NCBI RefSeq assembly: GCF_034702125.1
Contig: NC_085872.1
Location: forward strand, 27,691,634 to 27,755,633
Direction: 5' to 3'
Length of the DNA: 64,000 bases
Source of the DNA: Engraulis encrasicolus
Taxonomy: Eukaryota > Chordata > Actinopteri > Clupeiformes > Engraulidae
The stretch's first letter is position 1. Each line of letters starts with the position of its first letter. Made by a program: the position numbers and the translations under genes. Shown in pieces: positions 22,489 through 37,400 of this stretch. A model generated the notes under the pieces. It searched no databases. It saw only the letters and a list, made by a program, of their open reading frames with translations, and was not told the DNA's origin.

Positions 22489-25400
22489 GTAAGTCAACTG
22501 CATTGTACAATTATCGCTGAACCCTCTATGATGATGATGATGTCACAAGTGAACAATCCACAAACACAAAAGGTGTCCCCAATGCAAAAGAAAAGTCTCA
22601 TGGTAGACCTCACGGGGGCTGCTGCTGCTGCTGCATTTGTGCCATGGGACTACACTGAACATGGAGTTCAGCCTGGGTTGACTACACACCCCCACACTAC
22701 ACAGGCTGATGTGGGTTTTATTGAATGCAGCTCTAAGTCAACAATCCCCAGCCCTGGAAATCCCCTTGTGCCTGTGTCTATTCGAGACTTTGGTCGTTGT
22801 CTTACAGAGTCAGACCATGCTGAGACTGATTTCAGTGACCTGTTAGCTGAACTGCGAGGGGACCTTGTTGACATGAAGGCAAGCACAGTAGATTCTGAGG
22901 ATGGTCACTCAAGTTCATCCGAAACTATTTCTTCAGCTAGCGAAAAGGAGTTTGACTCTGTTAGGCACAATACCCAATTTTCCACAGTTTTTGTGAAAAA
23001 CAAGGCTTTGTCCACCCAAAGAGACAGTTACACAGAGAACTCTCCCATACCCTTTATTGATGAGTTTGAGGATACTACAAGTGTTCATTACATGACGCCC
23101 AGTGTCGTGCCATTGGAGTCAGAAAGGTGGATTTTACAACAAGAAACTCACACTTTCCAAGATCCAGAGTCTATACAGGGATCCCCAAAACCATATTGCA
23201 CACAGGCTCCTCCCAATAATGCCACAAAATATGATCAACTGGCAAATAGCTCAACTCTAAATCAGCACAGTTTGTCTATTGGGCATTATATTAAGGATGA
23301 TGTGATTGTGCGACCAAAGACATCTTTAGTCACACAAGGACAATCACACATTTCAAATACTGCAATGACATCCAAGTCATGTGATGACATATCTGCTGTA
23401 ATCTTTGATTCACAGCAATTGACACCTCAACCTGTAATTGATAAACGTGCCCCAGTGTATGACAGTGTTCGTGCAGAGGTTGAAGAATCCAAATATGACT
23501 CAGTAGTTGCTGTAGAACTCATTGTAAGAAAACATCATATTCAGGATGAATGCTTAGTGGGGAGTGATAATGAAGAAAGTCTGCCTTTACCTGAAACCCA
23601 AATTAAAGAAAATGTATCCCAGTTGGCTGAAATTAAACCAGCTGCGTTTATAATGCCACACCTAACACCTTGCATTGTGAAGAGTAGAGATGTGCCTCAA
23701 GTCGCAGTGGCCACAACTGAAAACATAATGACACCATTATTTTCAGAAGATAGGGGAAATCAATATGTAAGCTGTACTCCTGAAACCAGTATACCTTCCT
23801 CTCCAGAATCTGTTGTGTCTCAGGGAGAATTCCAGCCCCTATATCCAGGCTCCCAAGTCCCTGACTATAGGGGTGCTGAATCAATCAGCTGCCTTAGGCA
23901 ATCCTCACCAAAATCTGCATCTTTTCAAAATAGGGATGTAGGTATAGACATAGAGGAGTTCTATTCCAATTTGGGGATTGATAACAGGGATTCTAATGTA
24001 TCACTTCCACGGTATATATGCTCACGACCTGAACCGTTTGCTTCTGTTTCCAGTGACCTCTTTTCAGAGGATAGAGGAAATCATTATGTAAGCTGCACTC
24101 CTGAAACCAGTATACCTTCTTATCCAGAATCTGTTGGGTCTCAGAGAGAATTCCAGCCCCTATATCCAGGCTCCCAAGTCCCTGACTATAGGGGTGCTGA
24201 ATCAATCAGCTGCCTTAGGCAATCCTCACCAAAATCAGCATCTAGGGATAGGGATGTAGGTCTGGACATAGATGAGCTTTATTCCAATTTGGGGATTGAA
24301 GAGAGGGGTTTTGATGTACCACTTCCACGGTATATATGCTCACAACCTGAACCGTACAATATACCTTCTTCTCCAGAATCTGTTGTGTCTCAGAGAGAAT
24401 TCGAGCCCCCATATCCGGGCTCCCAAATCCCTAACTATAGGGGTGCTGAATCAATCAGCAGCCTTAGGCAATCCTCACCAAAATCAGCATCTTTTGAAAA
24501 TAGGGATGTAGGTCTGGACATAGAGGAGTTCTATTCCAATTTGGGGATTGCTGTGAGGGGTTCTGATGTACCTCTTCCAAGGTATATATGCTCACAACCT
24601 GAACCATTTGCTTCTGTTTCCGGTGACCTCTTTTCAGAGGATAGAGGAAATCATTATGTAAGCTGCACTCCTGAAACCAGTATACCCTCTTCTCCAGAAT
24701 CTGTTGTGTCTCAGATAGAATTCAAGTGCCTATATCCAGGCTCCCAAGTCCCTGACTATAGGGGTGCTGAATCAATCAGCTGCCTTAGGCAATCCTCACC
24801 AAAATCAGCATCTAGGGATAGGGATGTAGGTCTGGACATAGAGGAGTTCTATTCCAATTTGGGGATTGAAGAGAGGGGTTTTGATGTTCCACTTCCACGG
24901 TATATATGCTCACAACCTGAACCGTACAATATACCTTCTTCTCCAAAATCTGTTGTGTCTCAGAGAGAATTCAAGCCCCCATATCCGGGCTCCCAAATCC
25001 CTGACTATAGGGGTGCCGAACCAATCAGCTGCCTTAGGCAATCCTCACCAAAATCATCATCTTTTGAAAATAGGGATGTAGGTCTGGACATAGAGAAGTT
25101 ATATTCCAATTTGGGGATTGAAGAGAGGGGTTCTGATGTACCTCTTCCAAGGTATATATGCTCACAACCTGAACCGTTTGCTTCTGTGTCCGGTGACCTC
25201 TTTTCAGAGGACAGAGGAAATCATTATGTAAGCTGCACTCCTGAAACCAGTATACCCTCTTCTCCAGAATCTGTTGTGCCTCAGATAGAATTCAAGTGCC
25301 TTTATCCTAGCTCTCAAGTCTCTGACTATAGGGGTGCTGAATCAATCAGCTGCCTTAGGCAATCCTCACCAAAATCAGCATCTTTTGAAAATAGGGATGT

Positions 25401-28400
25401 AGGTCTGGACATAGATGAGCTCTATTCCAATTTGGGGATTGAAGATAGGGGTTCTGATGTACCACTTCCACGGTATATATGCTCACAACCTGAACCGTTT
25501 GCTTCTGTGCCCGGCGAAGGTAGTAGCTGTTCTGAAGAGAAGACAAGGCTTCATTCATTAGAGTCAATGTCACGTGATGAACAGAGCCCACAATTTGCTG
25601 ATTCCCCGTTGCCTGAGTATGACTATCCAATTCATGAAAAATATGTTTACACCAGTAAAAGATGGCTGTGTTCATCCTCCATTGGATCAGGCATGGAGAA
25701 CAATGACTTTAGTGATGAAGGTGAAGAGAGACCAAATTCATCAGAATCCTCATGTTCACTTGAGACCTACAGACACGTATCTACAGATTCACCCATTCCT
25801 CTGTACAGTGGCCCGTCCTTTGAGCAGTTTGTGTACGGAGCTTATACAACAGCATCTCCTATAACTGTAGCTTCAGACCCTGACTTTTTTGAAATGTATG
25901 TTGAGGAATTGTTTGAAGAAGACGGCTCACATTCACCAGGATCAGTTAGTTTATGTGATTCATGCAGACCATTGACTACTGAGTCACCTATTCCTCAGTA
26001 TAATTTTACTGTATTTCAGCCAGTATTATACACTAGGGATGAATCATCTTCATCAACGTCGTTAGCATCAGATTATGAATGTTGTGACTTTTACGTTGAG
26101 GACTTATTTCAAGAAATGAGAGCAGACTCCCCGGACACCACAAGCTTATGTGATGATAACAGACAACTCTCTCCTGATTCCCCCATTCCGGACTATCATC
26201 CTGCAAAGTTAGAGTCATTACCACTCAAAGGGAGTAGATCGTCCTCTACTACATCACTGCTATCAGATATTGAGTACCCAGAGTTGTGTCTTGATAAGTT
26301 ATTCAGTCAGGATCGATCATGGAGTCCAGATTCATCACGTTCACCAAACGCATACAGACCACTATCTCCTGATTCACCAATTCCACAGTTTGTTTGCCCC
26401 AATGTTCATCAATGTGTCTATGCAGGTGGTGGATTACATTCACCCATACCTCCAGAATTCGATATTGAATACTCTGAGATGTGCCTTGAGGAGTTGTTTT
26501 CTGAAAACAGAGCAGAGTCACCAGATTCAGAAATGCAAGACAAATGCACTGGTAGGACTATTCCTGATTGCTACAACCTCAGGTCATTATCACCAGATTA
26601 TCTAACGTCTGAAAATGACTACACCTTATATAAACTTTCACTTGGGGAGGAAAGAATGTCTTCACCCGAATCATATTCCTCAGAAAATTACTATAGAATC
26701 TTCTGTGCAGACTCCCCAGTACCCCAGTATGGCCATGTTTCATGCGACACTGCAAGGTATAGTTGGACAGCAAGACCGTCTTCTCCAGATTCATCCATTG
26801 CATCAGATATTGAGTTCTCTGAACTTTGTCTTGATGAGTTGTTTAGAGAGGACAGAGCCTGGTCGCCAGATTCACCACATTCACCTGGCCCTCACAGACC
26901 TCTGTCTCCAGACTCTCCCATTCATGACTTTTGTCATGCTAAGCTAGATTCTATACTAAACATAAAAAGTAGATCATCCTCTACTACATCATTGCTATCA
27001 GATATTGAGTACCCAGAGTTGTGTCTGAATGAGTTGTTCAGTCAGGATCGATCATGGAGTCCAGATTCATCACATTCACCAAACACGTACAGACCACTGT
27101 CTCCTGATTCACCAATTCCACAGTTTGTTTGCTCAACTGTTTGTCCCTCCCTATATAGATGTGGTGTACTACATTCTCCCATACCTCTGGAATCAGATAT
27201 TGAATACTCTGAGATGTGTATTGAGGAATTGTTCTCTGAAAAAAGAGCAGAGTCACCAGATTCAGAAATGCAAGACAAATGCACTGGTAGGACTATTCCT
27301 GATTGTTACAACCTCAGGTCATTATCACCAGATTCTTTAACGTCTGAAAATGACTACTCCTTATATAAACTTTGGCATGAGGAAGAAAGAATGTGTTCAC
27401 CCGAATCATATTCCTCAGAAAATTACTATATAATCTTCTGTGCAGACTCCCCAGTACCCCAGTATGGCCATATTTCATGCGACACTGCAAGGTATAGTTG
27501 GGCGGCAAGACAGTCTTCTCCAGATTCGTCCATTGCATCAGATATTGAGTTCTCTGAACTTTCTCTTGGCGAGTTGTTCAGAGAGGACAAAGCCTGGTCA
27601 CCAGATTCATCACATTCACCTGGCCCTCACAGACCTCTGTCTCCAGACTCTCCCATTCCTGTGTATGTCTGTCCTACCTGTGAACATTTCACCTACAGAT
27701 GTTACAGGACCTGTCCCTCTCCGGTGTCTGTAACATCAGACATTGAGTACTCAGAAATGGACATTCAAGAACATCTACATGATGACAGACCATATTCACC
27801 CCAATCAGTGGCTTCACTTGATATGAACAGGGAACTGTCCCCTGATTCACCCGTTCCTCAATATGGCTTTCACATCTGTGAATGTTTTAACTACACAAGC
27901 AATAGGTCATCATCTCCCACATCCCTCGTGTCAGATATTGAATACTCTGAAATGTGTCTTGAAGCGTTGTTCAGTGAAGGCAGACCAGAGTCACCTGAAT
28001 CTGTACTACTGGAAAGCCACACTAGGAGAATCATCAATAGCTCAGGCGAAGATAGACCATTATCACCAGACTCCTTAACATCTGAAAATGAGTATTTCAT
28101 TACCTTCCACGAATGGTTAGAGGAAGAGAGACCATCTTCTCCCCAGTCCTGTGTATCTTTAAATGAGTACAGACCCCTGTCTCCTGACTCTCCTACTCCA
28201 GAATATTCCCATTATACACATGATCAGCAGGTCTGTTTTACTTGCAGGTCGTCTCCCATCTCCTTATCATCAGATATTGAATACTCAGACTTTTACCTTG
28301 AAGAGTTATTTCGAGAAATTAGAACAGACTCCCCAGACAGCACAAATTTATCTGAACAGTACTGCTTATCTGCCGATTCCCCCATTCCTGACTTTGGTCT

Positions 28401-31400
28401 TGCTAAGTTAGATTCAATACTATACACAAAAAGTAGATCGTCCTCTACTACATCACTATTATCAGATACTGAGTACCCAGAGTTGTGTCTGAAGGAGTTG
28501 TTCAGTCAGGATCGATCATGGAGTCCTGATTCATCACATTCGCCAAACACGTACAGACCACTGTCTCCTGATTCACCAATTCCACAGTTTGTTTGCCCCA
28601 ATATTCATCAATATGTCTATGCAGGTAGTGGATTACATTCACCCATACCCCCAGAATCCGATATTGAATACTCTGAGATGTGCCTTGAAGAGCTGTTCTC
28701 TGAAAACAGAGCAGAGTCACCAGATTCAGAAATGCAAGACAAATGCACTGGTAGGACTATTCCTGATCGTTACAACCTCAGGTCATTATCACCAGAATCT
28801 ATAGCCTCTGAAAATGACTACTCCTTATATTCCCTCAATTGGTTTGAGGAGGAAAGGACGTCTTCACCAGAATCCTTTACATCAGATAATTACTGTAGAA
28901 TCCTCTGGGCAAACTCTCCTGTGCCCCAGTATGACCATATATGGTGTGACACTGCAAGACAGACCTGGGCAGCAAGATCGATATCTCCAGATTCCTCCAT
29001 TGCATCAGATATTGAGTTCTCTGAACTTTGTCTTGACAAGTTGTTTAGAGAAGACAGATCCTGGTCACCAGATTCATCACATTCACCTGGACCTCACAGA
29101 ACTCTGTCCACAGAATCTCCCATTCCTGACTTTGGTCATGCTAAGCTAGATTCAATACTATACACCAAAAGTAGATCGTCCTCTACTACATCACTGTTAT
29201 CAGATATTGAGTACCCAGAGTTGTGTCTGAATGAGTTGTTCAGTCAGGATCGATCATGGAGTCCAGATTCATCACATTCGCCAAACACATACAGACCACT
29301 GTCTCCTGATTCACCAATTCCACAGTTTGTTTGCCCCAATATTCATCAATGTGTCTATGCAGGTAGTGGTTCAATTTCACCCATACCCCCAGAATCAGAT
29401 ATTGAATACTCTGACATGGGCCTTGAAGAGTTGTTCTCTGAAAACAGAGCAGAGTCACCAGATTCAGAAATGCATGACAAATGCATTGATAGGACTACTC
29501 CTGATTGTTACAACCTCAGGCCATTATCACCAGAATCTATAGCCTCTGAAAATGACTACACCTTATATTCCCTCAATTGGTTTGAAGAGGAGAGGACATC
29601 TTCACCAGAATCCTTTACATCAGATAATTACTGTAGAATCCTCTGGGCAGACTCTCCTGTGCCCCAGTATGACCACATATCGTTTGACACTGCAAGACAG
29701 ACCTGGACAGCAAGATCGATCTCTCCAGAGTCATCCATCGCATCAGACATTGAGTACTCTCAACTTTGTCTTGATGAGTTGTTTAGAGAGGGCAGATCCT
29801 GGTCACCAGATTCAACCCATTCACCTGGTCCTCACAGACCTCTGTCTCCAGACTCTCCCATTCCAGAATATTCCCATTCTACACATGACCAGCAGGTGTG
29901 TTTTACTTGCCGGTCATCGTCTCCCATCTCCTTAGCATCAGATATTGAATACTCAGACTTTTACCTTGAAGAGTTATTTCAAGAAATGAGAGCAGACTCC
30001 CCAGACACCTCAAGCTTATTGGATGATAACAGACAACTGTCTCCTGATTCCCCCATTCCGGACTATAATCCTGCAAAGTTAGAGTCATTACCCCTCAAAG
30101 GGAGTAGATCGTCCTCTACCACATCACTGCTATCAGATATTGAGTACCCAGAGTTGAGTCTTGATGAGTTATTCAGTCAGGATCGATCATGGAGTCCAGA
30201 TTCATCACATTCACCAAACACATACAGACCGCTGTCTCCTGATTCACCAATTCCACAGTTTGTTAGCCCCAATATTCATCAATGTGTCTATAAGTCTAGT
30301 GGATTAGATTCACCCATACCTCCAGAATTCGATATTGAATACTCTGAGATGTGCCTTGAAGAGTTGTTCTCTGAAAACAGAGCAGAGTCACCAGATTCAG
30401 AAATGCAAGACAAATGCACTGATAGGAATACTCCTGATTGTTACAACCTCAGGCCATTATCACCAGAATCTATAGCCTCTGAAAATTACTACAACTTATA
30501 TTCCCTCAATTGGTTTGAAGAGGAAAGGACGTCTTCACCAGAATCCTTTTCATCAGATAATTACTGTAGAATCCTCTGGGCAGACTCTCCTGTGCCCCAG
30601 TATGACCATATATGGTGTGACACTGCAAGACAAACCTGGACAGCAAGATCGATCTCCCCAGAGTCGTCAATTGCATCAGATATCGAGTACTCTCAACTTT
30701 GTCTTGATGAGTTGTTTAGAGAGGACGGAGCCTGGTCACCAGATTCATCACATTCACCTGGTCCACACAGACCTCTGTCTACAGATTCTCCTATTCCTGT
30801 GTATGGCTGTCCTACCTACACGAAACCATCCATCAGAGCAACAGACTGTGAAGTGTCAGCCTCTGATGATATTGCATTTAATCAGAAGGGTAGACTAAGG
30901 TCCAAAGTGGGGTCACACCAGTTGATGTCACACATTTATGACCCACTTTTTAAAGGGACACACCTCAGTAATACGGTTATGACTATGGATCAAACAGAAT
31001 CTGGGCTGAAAAGAACAGCAGAAAGAAATACAGACGAATCGGCAAGAGACCAAAGCCAAATAATAGAGATTTGGGATCAGGTCCAGGCTAGAAGACGAAG
31101 ACTGTGGTCTCGGGACAGACCAGATTCGCCTGAATGTGTAATACCGGAAAGCCACGCTATCAGAACCACCATTAGCTCAGGTGAACATAGACCATCGTCA
31201 CCAGACTCCCTAACATCTGGAAATGAGTATTTCAATACTTTCTATGAATGGTTAGAAGAAGACAGACCATCTTCTCCAGAGTCCTGTGTATCTTTAAAAG
31301 AGCACAGACCCCTGTCTCCTGACTCTCCTATTCCAGATTATTGCCATTATACACATGACCAGAAGGTCTGTTTTACTTGCAGGCCATCGTCTCCCATCTC

Positions 31401-34400
31401 CTTAGCATCAGATATTGAATACTCAGACTTTTACCTTGAAGAGTTATTTCAAGAAATTAGAGCAGACTCCCCAGACAGCGCAAACTTATCTGAAGAGTAC
31501 AGGTTATCTGCCGATTCCCCCATTCCTTACTTTGGTCATGCTAAGCTATATTCCATACTATACACCAAAAGTAGATCGTCCTCTACTACATCACTGCTAT
31601 CAGATATTGAGTACCCAGAGTTGTGTCTGAATGAGTTGTTCAGTCAGGATCGATCATGGAGTCCAGATTCATCACATTCACCAAACACATACAGACCACT
31701 ATCTCCTGATTCACCAATTCCACAGTTTGTTTGCCCCAATGTTCATCAATGTGTCTATGCAGGTGGTGGTTCACATTCACCCATACCTCCAGAATCAGAT
31801 ATTGAATACTCTGAAATGGGTCTTGAGGAGTTGTTCTGTGAAAACAGAGCAGAGTCACCAGATTCAGAAATGCAAGACAAATGCACTGGTAGGACTATTC
31901 CTGAATGTTACAACCTCAGGCCATTATCACCAGAATCTATAGCCTCTGAAAATGACTACACCTTATATTCCCTCAATTGGTTTGAGGAAGAAAGGACGTC
32001 TTCACCAGAATCCTTTACATCAGATAATTACTGTAGAATCCTCTGGGCAGACTCTCCTGTGCCCCAGTATGGCCATATATGCTGTGACACTGCAAAACAG
32101 ACCTGGACAGCAAGATCGATATCTCCAGATTCCTCCATTGCATCAGATATTGAGTTCTCTGAACTTTGTCTTGACGAGTTGTTTAAAGAAGACAGGGCCT
32201 GGTCACCAGATTCATCACATTCACCTGGACCTCACAGAACTCTGTCCACAGAATCTCCCATTCCTGACTTTGGTCATGCTAAGCTAGATTCAATACTATA
32301 CACCAAAAGTAGATCGTCCTCTACTACATCACTGTTATCAGATATTGAGTACCCAGAGTTGTGTCTGAATGAGTTGTTCAGCCAGGATCGACCATGGAGT
32401 CCAGATTCATCACATTCACCAAACACATACAGACCACTGTCTCCTGATTCACCAATTCCACAGTTTGTTAGCCCCAATATTCATCAATGTGTCTATAAGT
32501 CTAGTGGATTAGATTCACCCATACCTCCAGAATTCGATATTGAATACTCTGACATGTACCTTGAAGAGTTGTTCTCTGAAAACAGAGCAGAGTCACCAGA
32601 TTCAGAAATGCAAGACAAATGCACTGATAGGAATACTCCTGATTGTTACAACCTCAGGCCATTATCACCAGAATCTATAGCCTCTGAAAATTACTACAAC
32701 TTATATTCCCTCAATTGGTTTGAAGAGGAAAGGACGTCTTCACCAGAATCCTTTACATCAGATAATTACTGTAGAATCCTCTGGGCAGACTCTCCTGTGC
32801 CCCAGTATGACCATATATGGTGTGACACTGCAAGACAGACCTGGACAGCAAGATCGATCTCCCCAGAGTCGTCAATTGCATCAGATATCGAGTACTCTCA
32901 ACTTTGTCTTGATGAGTTGTTTAGAGAGGACGGAGCCTGGTCACCAGATCCATCACATTCACCTGGTCCTCACAGACCTCTGTCTACAGATTCTCCCATT
33001 CCTGTGTATGGCTTTCCTACCTACACAAAACCATCCATCAGAGCAACAGAATGTGAAGTGTCAGCCTCTGATGATATTGCATTTAATCAGAAGGGTAGAC
33101 TAATGTCCAAAGTGGGGTCACACCAGTTGATGTCACACATTTATGACCCACTATTTAAAGGGACACACCTCAGTTATACGGTTATGACTATGGATCAAAC
33201 AGAATCTGGGCTGAAAAGAACAGCAGAAAGAAATACAGAAGAATGGGCAAGAGACCAAAGCCAAATAATAGAGATTTGGGATCAGGTCCAGGCTAGAGGA
33301 CAAAGACTGTGGTCTGGGGACAGACCAGATTTGCCTGAATGTGTAATACCGGAAAGCCACGCAATCAGAACCACCATTAGCTCAGGTGAACATAGACCAT
33401 CGTCACCAGACTCCCTAACATCTGGAAATGAGTATTTCAATACTTTCTATGAATGGTTAGAAGAAGACAGACCATCTTCTCCAGAGTCCTGTGTATCTTT
33501 AAAAGAGCACAGACCCCTGTCTCCTGACTCTCCTATTCCAGATTATTGCCATTATACACATGACCAGAAGGTCTGTTTTACTTGCAGGCCATCGTCTCCC
33601 ATCTCCTTAGCATCAGATATTGAATACTCAGACTTTTACCTTGAAGAGTTATTTCAAGAAATTAGAGCAGACTCCCCAGACAGCGCAAACTTATCTGAAG
33701 AGTACAGGTTATCTGCCGATTCCCCCATTCCTTACTTTGGTCATGCTAAGCTATATTCCATACTATACACCAAAAGTAGATCGTCCTCTACTACATCACT
33801 GCTATCAGATATTGAGTACCCAGAGTTGTGTCTGAATGAGTTGTTCAGTCAGGATCGATCATGGAGTCCAGATTCATCACATTCACCAAACACATACAGA
33901 CCACTATCTCCTGATTCACCAATTCCACAGTTTGTTTGCCCCAATGTTCATCAATGTGTCTATGCAGGTGGTGGTTCACATTCACCCATACCTCCAGAAT
34001 CAGATATTGAATACTCTGAGATGTGCCTTGAAGAGTTGTTCTCTGAAAACAGAGCAGAGTCACCAGATTCAGAAATGCAAGACAAATGCACTGATAGGAA
34101 TACTCCTGATTGTTACAACCTCAGGCCATTATCACCAGAATCTATAGCCTCTGAAAATGACTACACCTTATATTCCCTCAATTGGTTTGAGGAAGAAAGG
34201 ACGTCTTCACCAGAATCCTTTACATCAGATAATTACTGTAGAATCCTCTGGGCAGACTCTCCAGTGCCCCAGTATGGCCATATATGCTGTGACACTGCAA
34301 GACAGACCTGGACAGCAAGATCGATATCTCCAGATTCCTCCATTGCATCAGATATTGAGTTCTCTGAACTTTGTCTTGACGAGTTGTTTAAAGAAGACAG

Positions 34401-37400
34401 GGCCTGGTCACCAGATTCATCACATTCACCTGGACCTCACAGAACTCTGTCCACAGAATCTCCCATTCCTGACTTTGGTCATGCTAAGCTAGATTCAATA
34501 CTATACACCAAAAGTAGATCGTCCTCTACTACATCACTGTTATCAGATATTGAGTACCCAGAGTTGTGTCTGAATGAGTTGTTCAGTCAGGATCGATCAT
34601 GGAGTCCAGATTCATCACATTCGCCAAACACATACAGACCACTGTCTCCTGATTCACCAATTCCACAGTTTGTTTGCCCCAATATTCATCAATGTGTCTA
34701 TGCAGGTAGTGGTTCAATTTCACCCATACCCCCAGAATCAGATATTGAATACTCTGACATGGGCCTTGAAGAGTTGTTCTCTGAAAACAGAGCAGAGTCA
34801 CCAGATTCAGAAATGCAAGACAAATGCACTGATAGGAATAATCCTGATTGTTACAACCTCAGGCCATTATCACCAGAATCTATAGCCTCTGAAAATGACT
34901 ACACCTTATATTCCCTCAATTGGTTTGAAGAGGAGAGGACATCTTCACCAGAATCCTTTACATCAGATAATTACTGTAGAATCCTCTGGGCAGACTCTCC
35001 TGTGCCCCAGTATGACCACATACCGTATGACACTGCAAGACAGACTTGGACAGCAAGATCGATCTCTCCAGAGTCATCTATCGCATCAGACATTGAGTAC
35101 TCTCAACTTTGTCTTGATGAGTTGTTTAGAGAGGGCAGATCCTGGTCACCAGATTCAACCCATTCACCTGGTCCTCACAGACCTCTGTCTCCAGACTCTC
35201 CCATTTCAGAATATTTCCATTCTACACATGACCAGCAGGTGTGTTTTACTTGCCGGTCATCGTCTCCCATCTCCTTAGCATCAGATATTGAATACTCAGA
35301 CTTTTACCTTGAAGAGTTATTTCAAGAAATGAGAGCAGACTCCCCAGACACCTCAAGCTTATTGGATGATAACAGACAACTGTCTCCTGATTCCCCCATT
35401 CCGGACTATAATCCTGCAAAGTTAGAGTCATTACCCCTCAAAGGGAGTAGATCGTCCTCTACCACATCACTGCTATCAGATATTGAGTACCCAGAGTTGA
35501 GTCTTGATGAGTTATTCAGTCAGGATCGATCATGGAGTCCAGATTCATCACATTCACCAAACACATACAGACCGCTGTCTCCTGATTCACCAATTCCACA
35601 GTTTGTTAGCCCCAATATTCATCAATGTGTCTATAAGTCTAGTGGATTAGATTCACCCATACCTCCAGAATTCGATATTGAATACTCTGAGATGTGCCTT
35701 GAAGAGTTGTTCTCTGAAAACAGAGCAGAGTCACCAGATTCAGAAATGCAAGACAAATGCACTGATAGGAATAATCCTGATTGTTACAACCTCAGGCCAT
35801 TATCACCAGAGTCTATAGCCTCTGAAAATGACTACTCCTTATATTACCTCAATTGGTTTGAGGAGGAAAGGACATCTTCACCAGAATCCTTTACATCAGA
35901 TAATTACTGTAGAATCCTCTCGGCAGACTCTCCTGTGCCCCAGTATGACCATATATTGTGTGACACTGCTAGACAGACCTGGGCAGCAAGATCGATATCT
36001 CCAGATTCCTCCATTTTATCAGATATTGAGTTCTCTGAACTTTGTCTTGACGAGTTGTTTAGAGAAGACAAATCCTGGTCACCCGATTCATCACATTCAC
36101 CTGGACCTCACAGACCTCTGTCCACAGACTCTCCCATTCCTGACTTTGGTCATGCTAAGCTAGATTCAATACTATACACCAAAAGTAGATCATCCTCTAC
36201 TACTTCACTGCTATCAGATATTGAGTACCCAGAGTTGTGTCTGAATGAGTTGTTCAGCCAGGATCGATCATGGAGTCCAGATTCATCACATTCACCAAAC
36301 ACATACAGACCACTGTCTCCCGATTCACCAATTCAACAGTTTGTTTGCCCCAATGTTCATCAATGTGTCTATGCAGGTAGTGGTTCACATTCACCCATAC
36401 CCCCAGAATCAGATATTGAATACTCTGAGATGTGCCTTGAAGAGTTGTTCTCTGAAAACAGAGCAGAGTCACCAGATTCAGAAATACAAGACAAATGCAC
36501 TGATAGGACTATTCCTGATTGCTACCTCAGATCATTATCACCAGAATCTATAGGCTCTGAAAATGACTACCCCTTATATTACCTCAATTGGTTTGAGGAG
36601 GAAAGGACATCGTCACCAGAATCCTTTACATCAGATAATTACTGTAGAATCCTCTGGGCAGACTCTCCTGTGCCCCAGTATGACCACATACCGTATGACA
36701 CTGCAAGACAGACTTGGACAGCAAGATCGATCTCTCCAGAGTCATCTATCGCATCAGACATTGAGTACTCTCAACTTTGTCTTGATGAGTTGTTTAGAGA
36801 GGGCAGATCCTGGTCACCAGATTCAAACCATTCACCTGGTCCTCACAGACCTCTGTCTCCAGACTCTCCCATTTCAGAATATTTCCATTCTACACATGAC
36901 CAGCAGGTTTGTTTTACTTGCCGGTCATCGTCTCCCATCTCCTTAGCATCAGATATTGAATACTCAGACTTTTACCTTGAAGAGTTATTTCAAGAAATGA
37001 GAGCAGACTCCCCAGAGACCACAGGCTTATGGGATGATAACAGACAACTGTCTCCTGATTCCCCCATTCCGGACTATCATCCTGCAAAGTTAGAGTCATT
37101 ACCCCTCAAAGGGAGTCGATCGTCCTCTACTACATCACTGCTTTCAGATATTGAGTACCCAGAGTTGTGTCTTGATGAGTTATTCAGTCAGGATCGATCA
37201 TGGAGTCCAGATTCATCACATTCACCAAAAACATACAGACCGCTGTCTCCTGATTCACCAATTCCACAGTTTGTTTGCCCCAATATTCATCAATGTGTCT
37301 ATGCGGGTAGTGGATTAGATTCACCCATACCTCCAGAATTCGATGTTGAATACTCTGACATGTGCCTTGAAGAGTTGTTCTCTGAAAACAGAGCAGACTC

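Noticed and set aside
22528..22530. ATG as a start codon of a separate giant gene
   Set aside because: The frame is open and in phase with the preceding ankyrin exon upstream of this ATG, and no promoter is seen, so the ATG is internal.
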